NCBI GenBank assembly: GCA_949358305.1
Contig: OX442317.1
Coordinates: 5,772,186 to 5,832,185, forward strand
Direction: 5' to 3'
DNA length: 60,000 nucleotides
Origin: Strigamia acuminata
Taxonomy: Eukaryota; Arthropoda; Chilopoda; Geophilomorpha; Linotaeniidae
A program made the translations under genes and the position numbers. Position 1 is the first letter of the stretch. Each line of letters begins with the position of its first letter. The notes below the pieces were generated by a model, which saw only the letters and a list, made by a program, of their open reading frames with translations, did no database searches and was not told where the DNA came from. Shown one piece after another: positions 1-9,700 of this stretch.

Positions 1-240
1 AATTTGGAGAAAAAATTGGAAAAAATGGAAAAAAAATTGGAAAAAATAAGAAAAATGGAAAAAAATTGGACAAAATTGGAAAAATTTGGAGAAAAATAGG
101 AAAAAATGGAAAAAAATTGGGAAAAATAAGAAAAATGGAAAAATATTGGACAAAATTGGAAAAATTTGGAGAAAAAATTGGAAAAAATGGAGAAAAAATT
201 GGAAAAATGGAATTTTTTTTTAAAAAATTTTGGAAATTTG
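1..240. repeat. A-rich short tandem repeat at the window edge
   Basis: Degenerate repeats of the type AAAAATTGGAAAAAATGG fill the first 240 bases. They lie in the intron just upstream of the first visible nicalin exon and run off the left edge of the window. I see no coding signal in them. Confidence 0.85.
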
Positions 241-282
241 TCGTATTGTAGGAATAATAATTGAAACAATTTATATTTTTAG

Positions 283-1961
283 GGTTTGGCAGTTGGAGCC
301 GACTCAAACGGCAGCGGTGTGGCCGCTTTGCTCGAACTAGCTCGACTCTTTTCGAGGCTCTACGCTAATCCAAAGACTCATCCAAAGTTCAATATACTCT
401 TTTTGTTGTCGGGAGGTGGGAAATTTGGTTTCCAGGGAACGAAAAAATGGATCGAAGACAACTTGGACAGTTCTGGTATACAAAAAAATAAAAAAAAATA
501 AAAACAAAACAATTTTTTTGTTAAATTTTTAATATTTTCAGAAGGTGGACTGTTGCAAGATTCGGTGTACACTTTGTGCGTGGACACAGTGGGCAGTGGA
601 GATAATTTATACCTTCATGTGTCCAAACCGCCGAAAGAGGGCAGTGCTGGAGCAATCGTTCTGCAAGTTAGTCATTAAAAAAAATATCAAAAAAAAAAAA
701 ATTTAATGTTTTTTTTTTATTATTATAAAAAGGAATTCAAAACGGTTACAAAGAGATTTTATCCGGACGCCAAGTTTGACATGGTACACAAGAAGATCAA
801 TTTGGCCGAGGATACTTTGGCGTGGGAACACGAACGCTTCAGCATTCGTCGCCTTCCAGCGTTCACCGTGTCGGGTTTGTCTAGTCCGCGCGAACAGCAG
901 AGAAACTCGATTCTAGACACCCGAGATCAAGTCGACGTTGACATTTTGTACAGAAATGTGAAACTCACCGCCGAAGCTCTTGCACGATACATCTACAACA
1001 TTACTCAACCGGAAATTGAAGTTTTCACCGAGAGCTTGGTAGAAATTCGATTATTTGCCACGAAATTCGTTGTTTGTTTAATTTTTATTTTTAAAAATAA
1101 ACATTACAGGCGGTTCAAAAAGATCATCTCGTGGCGTGGATGGATTACTTGACGGCGTCGCCTCGTGCCGCGCAAATGTTAGTCGAACCGAGCAAAAGTC
1201 AACTTCTTTTAGATCTGCAACACGAGTTGTCGAGATACATAACCGATGTTCGACTAAGCATTAGTAAACCAGAGAAAAGGTATAATTCTGTTGTAATTTT
1301 GCATTAATTTGATGAATTTTGCATTATTTTGCAGCTTTTTCAAAATTTTGACATATTTTGACGTTATTTTGATGTATTGTTGCGCTATTGTGATGTATTT
1401 TTGCGTTATTTTGTTTCTTTTTTTTGAGAAATTTGATGAATTTGGCTTAATTTTGTTAAATTTTGCATAATTTTGTTAAATTTTGCATTCTTTTGTTAAA
1501 TTTTGCATAATTTTGTTAAATTTTGCATTTTTTGCTGACGTTTTGCATTATTATTTTTTTTCCCACTGTTTCTTTGATTTTTTGCATTTTTCTGTTGACT
1601 TTTGCGGTTTTTTGTTGATTTTTTGCGTTTTTTTGTTGATTTTTAACGTTATTCTGTTAAATTTTTGCATAATTTTGTGTTAATTTTTGTGTACATTTCC
1701 ATCAGGGATCCCGAATTTACATTTTACGACGCAATCTCGACGACGATGACAGCTTACAGCGTGAAACCAGCCGTTTTCGATCTCGTTTTGATGATTGCAG
1801 TCGCCGTTTATTTATGCGCACTATATTTCCTAATTCAAGTAAGAAATGCATCGCGTTGGCAAATTTAAGAGCTCATGACATTTCTTGTTTATTTTGCACA
1901 GGCTTTTCCAAAATTCTATTGGATGGTAGCACAAATGGGGGTGAAAATGAAACAGACGTAG
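283..1961 (+). CDS. NCLN: Nicalin, C-terminal part (5' exons outside window)
   Basis: Nicalin is an ER membrane glycoprotein with an inactive M28-peptidase fold. It is a subunit of the BOS complex (with NOMO and TMEM147) at the multipass translocon. Six exons are visible: 283-475, 542-666, 733-1038, 1110-1279, 1706-1838 and 1902-1961, with compatible phases and GT-AG borders, giving 328 residues and a TAG stop. Recognisable blocks are [19 protein letters not shown], the [15 protein letters not shown] segment, the [20 protein letters not shown] block and a C-terminal membrane helix ([20 protein letters not shown]) followed by a short basic tail ending KMKQT. The signal peptide and N-terminal third must lie upstream of base 1. 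The assignment rests on overall similarity to the family as I know it. The last 20-residue exon is the least certain part because C-termini diverge. Confidence 0.9.
1290..1690. repeat. T-rich degenerate repeats in nicalin intron
   Basis: The intron between the exons ending at 1279 and starting at 1706 consists largely of TTTTGTTAAATTTTGCAT-like units with changing spacing. Many stop-free stretches arise from the bias, but none resembles a protein. Confidence 0.75.
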
Positions 1962-2182
1962 TTAATTGGCAAAACGAAGCTGAAGATTTCATAGTCCCGG
2001 TTAAGTTTCATCTAAAAATCCAAAATGTTGACAATAGATTGTAATTGACGCGTTGTACATAAGCTTTTCACTTTGATATAATTTTATAGCCTGTCAGTCG
2101 TTACTCAATGAAACTGCTGACACATGAAATAGTTTTCCTTCCACTGCTATAAAACACACACATTTATTAATCAATTATTTCG

Positions 2183-4932
2183 CTATGATGAGATTGTTAC
2201 AAGAGATGAGAGCGAAGATTTGCCACTACCTTGCGCGTACAATTCGTCAATCGAGCCTTCTTGGTCCCACGGGTACCAATCGCTGGGTTTGATCAAATCC
2301 TCCACTTCGATCACTTCTGATTGTGTTTCTTCGTCCTTTTCGGACGGCGGCGGGTAACTCTCAGCCAGGAGGAGTTGAACTTGTCGTCGCAGGTTCGGTC
2401 GAGTGAAGAAATCTGAACAAAAAAATTTTTTTTAATTCGTTTGAATGGATTAACACTATAACCAGGGCCAGATTAAGGGGGGCAATTGCCCCGGAACCCC
2501 TAATTCTACAGAAAATGCATTTCATATACATAAAAATGCATTTTTTCAATGAAAAAATGCATATTTTACCGGCTAAATACATCATTTCATCGGAAAAATG
2601 CATTATTTTACTGAAAAAATGCATATTTCATCGGCAAAATACATCATTTCATCGGATAAATGCATTATTTTACTGAAAAAATGCATATTTCATCGGCAAA
2701 ATACATCATTTCATCGGAAAAATGCATTATTTTACTGAAAAAATGCATATTTCACCGGCAAAATACATCATTTCATCGGAAAAATGCATTATTTTACTGA
2801 AAAAATGCATATTTCACCGGCAAAATACATCATTTCATCGGAAAAATGCATTATTTTACTGAAAAAATGCATTATTTTACTGAAAAAATGCATTATTTTA
2901 CTGAAAAAATGCATTATTTTACTGAAAAAATACATTATTACACTGAAAAAATGCATATTTCACCGGCAAAATGCATCATTTCATCGGAAACATGTATCAT
3001 TTCACCGGAAAAAGGCACTATTCTGCATGAAGATTCAATAATTTCTGCTCAAATTGAATTTAATTCCCCTAAAAATGCCATTTTTTATTTTGAAATTAAA
3101 TGGCCACACATTCATCCCCACGTGGCCCTTCGAGAACTATGAGCACTCAGAAATCCACTCCTGATTAATGTGCCCCCCATTGGATCCCCGAAGCCTCAAT
3201 CCGGCCCCGGCCTTGACTAAACCACGTCGCAATTTGACCCAGGGTCCAGGGTACGTCTGGGCACTCTGGGGATCCATTTTTTACAACGACTCACGCCGTC
3301 ACACTGTTTTAAATTGCAAACAACAGGTTTGGGGTTGGGAAATTAGAGGTTAAAGTGGGTTAAATACACGTCTATCATAACGAGGCCAATCAAATTACAT
3401 TTATTTCACCGCTTGGTAATTAGCAACGTAACATTTCTTCAATTGTTTCAATTCAATTCACCAAAGCGGTCGGTATCGGTCGCCATTGTGTCGACTTTAA
3501 TTTTATGCCGCCATTTTATATTTTATTGCTTCGTCAAGCGAGCCCCGAAGTTAAAGTATTACACAGCACTTTCCTCGTCTCGTTTAGTCAGGATTTTAAC
3601 ATTTAAAATCTAATTTTAGCCGACACGATAATTAAATGGAAACAAATACGCCGGAATAATTATTTTTAATAATTTAAAAAAAGGTGAGTATATTCGGGGT
3701 CGTTGATCTGATCGTTGACCATTCTATTAGTAGGGCGAACTGCGATTAAGGTCGTAGGGGTGTGTCGAACGGCCCTTGACCCTGACATCGCATGCGACCT
3801 ACAAACAAGTACGAACTACGAATATTCTTACCTGCAGCAAACTCTCGAAGATTCTCCGGTTTCTTGATGAAAACCTCTCTTGAAATAAATAAAAATTTAA
3901 AAAATTAGTTTTTGAAATTTTTTGAAAAAAAAAATGGCGTCTTGACCCGGTAAATTCGCGATTATATGTAATGGTTGTTGTCATAATAGGAATTGTAATA
4001 AAAAAAATGGTTGGGGATTAATTGGAGGGTTTTGTGCGTCATTTTTACCATTAATTCGAAGCGACCTGGGGCGAAATTACTTCCTGGTGCCCTATAATGA
4101 AGCAATCGCGACCTGCTCACTTTATTTACCTACATTTACTGAATAAACATGGAGATTGTCGTGGAAGATTTTTTGGTTGTGATTTCCTATGTTCTGTTGT
4201 AGTGGACTGAATTAAAATTAAGTTCAATGCCCATCGTTTTGTGTGGTTTTTTTTTCTTTATTCTTCTTTTTGTGGACGGGCGTTGAACTTGAAATTACTT
4301 TTAAACTATAACTAGTTTGGTGAGGGGAATTGTTTTAATACTCACTCGAGGAATATGGTTATAAGACACTGGAGTTCTGGATGGTTGCGAATGTATCGCT
4401 CATTCCTCAGCTTCGTTTCCAACTGAAAAAATGGAAATTTTTTAGATGTTTTTGAGAGAAAATTTGAAATTTGAAGAGAAAAATTGGAAATTTGAAGAGA
4501 AAAATTGGAAATTTGAAGAAAAAATTGGAAATTTGAAGAAAAAATTGGAAATTTAAAGAAAAAATTAGAAATTTCAACAAAAAATTGGAAATTTCAACAA
4601 AAAATTGGAAATTTGAAGAAAAAATTGGAAATTTCAACAAAAAATTGGAAATTTCAACAAAAAATTGGAAATTTCAACAAAAAATTGGAAAATTCAACAA
4701 AAAATTGGAAAATTCAACAAAAAATTGGAAATTTCAAGAAAACAATAGAAATATTTGAGAAAATTCGAGAAAAAATTCCAAACTCTCGAGAAAATTCAAG
4801 AAAAAATTGCAATTTAAAAAGTCTAATTTCCTTTACTTGTAAAGTATGTAGTTTCTGCTTTTGGTTCGAATTTAAAGCGAAATCGTCCTCGTTATCTAAT
4901 CCAGCCCCAATGATTCTATGAAAAGAGTCCAT
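2183..4932 (-). CDS. RIIAD1: RIIAD1-like protein (RIIa domain)
   Basis: Four exons read leftwards: 4932-4837, 4422-4346, 3878-3832 and 2412-2183 (stop TAG). They join in phase to give 149 residues. The protein starts MDSFHRIIGAGLDNEDDF. It then has a helical stretch (QKLHTLQ, then ETKLRNERYIRNHPELQCL) and the segment EVFIKKPENLREFAADFF, which matches the PKA regulatory-subunit RIIa-type dimerisation/docking motif of RIIAD1 (family pattern: E-x-F-x-K-x-P-x-N-x-x-E-F-A-A-D-x-F). RIIa-like domains dock amphipathic helices of A-kinase anchoring proteins, often in cilia and flagella. That role is inferred here. The C-terminal ~65 residues (acidic, with WYPWDQEGSIDELYAQ) extend beyond the short human protein and I do not recognise them. 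The gene is convergent with nicalin; the two stops are about 220 bp apart. Confidence 0.8.
2461..3212. mobile_element. MITE-like element with GGGCCGGATT-type ends and internal minisatellite
   Basis: The left end (CCAGGGCCAGATTAAGGGGG) and the right end (CCTCAATCCGGCCCCGGCC) form an imperfect inverted repeat. The inner GCAATTGCCCC and GTGCCCCCCATTGG segments are also GC-rich and flank an AT-rich core. The core is mostly a 62-bp tandem array. The element sits in the last RIIAD1 intron. A related end (CAGGGCCGGATTTACG) occurs alone at about 50000. No transposase is present, so it is non-autonomous. The exact ends and target duplication are not resolved. Confidence 0.6.
2516..3010. repeat. 62-bp minisatellite with a 21-bp sub-array
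   Basis: ATTTCATCGG recurs every 62 bases (CGG at 2591, 2653, 2715 and onward). Each unit carries ATGCATTATTTTACTG and ATGCATATTTCACCGGC. Near 2855-2950 only the sub-unit CTGAAAAAATGCATTATTTT repeats, at 21 bp. Unit-to-unit divergence is low on the left and rises at the right edge. Confidence 0.85.
4440..4740. repeat. 20-bp minisatellite in RIIAD1 intron 1
   Basis: About fifteen copies of a 20-bp unit (ATTGGAAATTTCAACAAAAA and the variant with TTTGAAGA) lie in the intron between exons 1 and 2 of the RIIAD1-like gene. The two unit variants occupy separate halves of the array, which suggests local duplication. Confidence 0.85.
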
Positions 4933-5402
4933 GATGAATATTCCGGTTCTAAGAAAGTTTGATTGTAGGTTGAAAGAACTCTTGTTTTATTGTTTCATTA
5001 CGTAACTCATCCACCAACTCAATTGTCACGCACGACATGTTTCCCGCTCTTTATTGGCGCCCATTCAACCACGAAATCTCCGCGACAATACACCAAACAA
5101 CAATCACATTCAACACAATCCACCCAACTCTTTCTAGTCCTACGAGACACTTTTATTTCCAACCAAACACTCAAAGCCGGACTCAAAATGGACGCACAAA
5201 CGAAGCACAAAAGTAAAATCGCATATCATGTCATTCAACTTCAATTGGGTCATCGAATGGCAGTCGCATGAGAAAGAAAGTTTACAAAAACGACAGTCGC
5301 ACACTTCTTCTTGAAACCTGCGTCACTTTCTCGCCAACAGCCAATAAGAATTGCTCACTTTCTTACTCCCATCCAATGAGGATTCGAGGCGCCCCTTGGT
5401 CT

Positions 5403-5410
5403 TATTTAAA
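5403..5410 (+). promoter_or_regulatory. Probable TATA box of the chemosensory protein gene
   Basis: TATTTAAA sits 31-38 bases upstream of the ATG at 5441. If the usual spacing of about 30 bases to the start of transcription applies, the 5' leader would be only a few bases long, unless transcription starts elsewhere. GC content rises sharply here compared with the upstream sequence. Confidence 0.5.
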
Positions 5411-5440
5411 GGCGGGAAACCGCGAGTTGGCAGCGCAGCC

Positions 5441-6058
5441 ATGAGGATTTCCTTGCCGCTGCTGGTCGTCTTGATCGCTGCAGCTGCAGTGCTCGTTGTC
5501 ACCGCCGAGGATTACGACGACGTCGACTCGCCGAGCGATCTGCTCGAGAATGTCGACTCGCTCCTACGAAATCGCAAGTTCATGGAGGCGCAAATCAGAT
5601 GCGTGCGCACGCGCAAGAGTTGCGACCGTGTGGGAACCCGAATCGCAGGTGTGTAATAGAAAATCGATTAATTTATTTTTGGGTTTTTGGGTTTTTTGGG
5701 TTTTTTTTTCCACTCGAAATGAAGGACGAATGAATTCTTTGGACTTGTTTGGCCCGGGGTAAGGCGACCGTCCTCACAAGGTCAATGACCAATAGGTGAA
5801 AAGGGCGCAAAGCCGGAACAAGTCGAGATTGGGGAGGAATTTTTTTTTTTTAAATTTTATTTATTTAGTTTTAATTTTTTTTTTTTTTTTTTTTTTTTAG
5901 ATATTGTGAACGAACTTGAAAAGAAACGTCGATGTGTTAGCTGCAACAGGAAAGAAAAGGCGCAGATGAGAAAAGTTATCAATTATGTACAAATCAATTA
6001 CACTGACTTTTGGAGCGAATTAGATATCAGTGACGAGGTTGTTCGTAATTTGGAATGA
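5441..6058 (+). CDS. Chemosensory protein (OS-D family), secreted
   Basis: Two exons, 5441-5648 and 5901-6058, joined in phase 1, encode 121 residues. Residues 1-22 form a signal peptide (MRISLPLLVVLIAAAAVLVV, then TAED). The mature part has four cysteines in the pattern C-x6-C-x19-C-x2-C (CVRTRKSC and later CVSC), the signature of arthropod OS-D/chemosensory proteins. These small all-helical proteins bind hydrophobic ligands in their core and act in chemosensory lymph, development or immunity. The motif YTDFWSELDI near the end matches the family's conserved tryptophan region. A single intron near the middle of the coding region is also usual for the family. The ligand and tissue cannot be read from sequence. 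The gene has unusually GC-rich codons compared with its surroundings. Confidence 0.85.
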
Positions 6059-6721
6059 TTTTTGAACACCCGTGAAGAAGTTGTTTGGATTTTTTGGATT
6101 TGTTTGTTTTAGTTTTTTCTTTAATCTTCTATCTTCCCCGTATTGTTTTTTTTTCTTCTTATTTTTCTGGCCAACTGTCACTCAAGAAATTATATCCCGC
6201 ACTGGACTCTGGCAGTCTGCAAGTGATCATTTTTTTCTCTCCATGTTTTACCAAAAAAGAATGAGAAATAAAAGATTGAAAATATTTTATTTCTCCTTTT
6301 TTTTCCTCTTTCCCCAAACATTTACACTTAATAAATTGTTAGTTATGTTACAATCTGTATTTGTCTTGTTTTTATTAATTAAATAATTTGTGATCACAGG
6401 TGAAAGTTGTTGATTTATTTATTTATTTATTTCTTATTCATGCCAAAAAAGAAAAATTGATAACAAAACATAAATTTCATTTTCGTACATAAATTCGCAT
6501 TTTTACCGGCAGATGGCATTTAGGCTTACGATGGCAGCCATTATCAACACTTCGCATTCATAAAGTAATTCAGACTAAACAACATATTTAAATTGCTTTT
6601 TATACTGCTTGTTTACAGAAACGGAGGCCATTTTGGTCTGTTTTAAGTCGCTGTGACATTTAAACAACAAAACATTAAACTGTAAGTCAAACACGACTTT
6701 ATGAATGCGTCTATTGTTTCT
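6059..6721. other. Intergenic, AT-rich, no gene seen
   Basis: This stretch holds the 3' flank of the chemosensory protein gene, with AATAAA-type signals near 6265 and 6330, and the 3' flank of the leftward helical-protein gene. T-runs give spurious open frames. I see no additional gene. Confidence 0.6.
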
Positions 6722-9700
6722 CTACACAATGGGATTGGATTGCAAAGATTCAAAATAGGTGCGATACCAGTTTTCGGCATCTGTAATCCTCTTGCGAAGA
6801 GTTTTCATTGTTCTGTCGAAGGCTGCTAATGGCTTCATCGTTGCCCGCAGTTCCTTCAACATCTTCTGAGAAACGATGTATGTTTTCGCATTGGCAACAG
6901 TCAATAGAAAGAATCCGGTCGTTATGGCGGCTTGGACATAGCCCAAGCTTGTCGAGACCATGCCGCCGAGTCGATTCATTTGCACCAAGTTTGCAATTGT
7001 TTGAACTGCATTGGTGATTCCATCCATGATTTGCTCATCAGCACAAAGATCGATTCTCTGGATTTGTCCAGAAATTTTCAATTTGATATCACCTGTAATG
7101 TAAGAAAATATTAATTTGTGTCATACCCACATAGCAGATGTAGTTCACTTCAGATTTTCATGTTCAAAGGTGAGTAAGCAAAAGATTAATTGAGTTCCGT
7201 TTAAAGAACTAAATTTTTATTCAATTGAAAGGAAAATACCAGCATTGGAGAATATCCCACTGTAGGGAATGAAATCAAGGCATCACAAAATGGCAGAAGA
7301 CTCACTGCCAAAGCCGGATTATGTATGGAGGGACCCTAATATGGAAAGATGGAAAGTTCATACAATGTAGGTGTTTTATCACATTATTTACTATTTTGAA
7401 TTTGGTTGTAAAAACCAAAACCCGGCATAAACCTATTCATAAACCGCTCAAGTCATGGTTTTGGTTTTTGCAGTTCATGGCGATGGTTTTTGGCTGTTTT
7501 TGATGCCATTCGGTTTATAGAAACGATAAAAATCGTATAAACCGAAACTTTGAACACGCCTACCGTAGTGTGTTAAGGGAGTGCTGACAGAACAGGAGCC
7601 TGTTAAAAGCTGCATACCTACAGGGCTGGACTGGGAACAAATTTATTGCCTGGAAATCTGGGTGTCCGGGCCACAATTAATGAAGTCGGGACAGGCCACA
7701 GCGGCCACGGTCCACCGGGAAACTCCCGGGAGCCCGCCGGGCCAGTCCAGCACTGCATACCTATACTCTGAACCGACATAACGTTGTCCTATTTCACTGG
7801 TGTAGTGGCACAAAAAAGTAACCTAAAACACCAGAATTGTAATCGAACTCCAGACATTGTGGTCGATTACCAACACTTGTTTCATTGTCAAAGATGATGC
7901 TTTGACACACAACTAAACTCTATACCGAAAAGTACTTGCATTTTTGGAACTATTTCTCGCAATGCATTTATACTGGTGTTATGAATCTCCCAACCAATGG
8001 GAGTATTTCAAGTACTTTTCGGAATAGAGTTTACTTTACCGCGTAGTAGAGCACAGTCCAGAGTTAGGCGTAATATAGCTGGAAATAGGACAACGTTATG
8101 TCCGTTCAGAGTATAAGGAACGCCGTATAAGCTTACTCACTGATTAAATCCTTTGTGTCAATGTAGACGGCACTCAGACTAGTGGTAATCCCGTGAACTT
8201 CACTTGCGATTTGCATCTTTTTTTTTTCATCGTTTGTTTCATTAAACTCGATCATTTTCTGAGTTAACTTCTCGGTTCCATTTTTCAATGTCGTCATGTT
8301 GGTTTCGATTTCAGGAAAAGATTCTCGCGACTCGTCGACAATATTTTCCGCATTGGAGATATTTCTCCACGCTGAACAAAGCTTGACAAATTGTAGCAAA
8401 ATGATGAGGCCCGAAGTGTACGCTCCGTTCTTGACGATTTCACACGCCATGTTTGCCGTAGCTTTCTGCAGTTCATTGGCTATTTGACTGCGAACTGCCT
8501 GGCTTATTTCTGCCTGCCCTTGCTCGAGTAGAGGACGCATTAATTCCGTGCACTGGTTCTTCATGTCGCATATGTGAATTCGGTTGACTAGATCTTGCAA
8601 AGTACTCGTTGCATTTTCCGCTAGACAACCCCCAGTTTGAATGACTTTGGTAATTTCGTTGATGGTGTCTGCGCAGGATGTGAAATCCTCAACTTTTTGG
8701 CATTTGACGCCCAATTCGGCAAATTGCATACAGAGAAAAGCAATTGTTTTTTTCAAATCAGGATTTGTTTTTTCATCAGGCATCTGCAAAACATACAATA
8801 CTTAGATTGTAAAAATGTACCTTGTTTGTTGGACTTCGTTCAACTTCCTGTTTTTCTAGACAGTTGAGTTAGTTCCTGGAAATTTGCTTACCTATACATC
8901 TTTGCTGTCAATGTTGAAGGAACTACAGTGTAAGCAGGGCTCTCCTAACTTTTTTAAGCACCCTGGGCTAAAAATATCAAGTACCCCTTGCCCCTTGTGC
9001 AAGGCTGGACTGGGAACAAATTTACTACCGGGAAGTGTGGACAGGTCGGGCCTCGGAAACAAATTTGCTGTATACAGGGTGTTCTAAAAGTCTGTACCCC
9101 TCCAAATATTTCCTGAGCAATTGCATCTAGGCCAATTTTTATGAAGCGATCGTATAGTAAGTTGGGTGAGAGCAATCCAATGACGTCATCAAATTTGACC
9201 TTGAAGGTCATTTTCAAGGTCATTCACTTGCTAACTTCTAAACTAATCAGGTTAGAGCAAAAAAGTCAATTACAAAGTTGTAGAGCACCATCAAATTAGT
9301 ACTATCCAATTTATCTTAGTCATCTTAAGTTAAATGTTTTCTTTTTAAAAGAAGGCAAATCAGACAAAAAAATCCGCAAAGTGAAATTTTTTATTCTTGT
9401 GATAAAATAATTATTGAGGCATTAAAAAAAGGCAGTGGTTTTTCTTGTTTACTTCCATAATAATGCACATTTGAATACGTTTATTTAAGTAATTCAGTAT
9501 TTTTCTAATAGAAATTTAAGTTTTGTCACAATGGCTGGCTTTATTTCAGCTGATTTGTCTCCTTTTTAAAAAGAAAACATTTAACTTAAGATGACTAAGA
9601 TAAATTGGATAGTACTAATTTGATAGTGCTCTACAACTTTGTAATTGACTTTTTTGCTCTAACCTGATTTGTTTAGAAGTTAGCAAGTGAATGACCTTAA

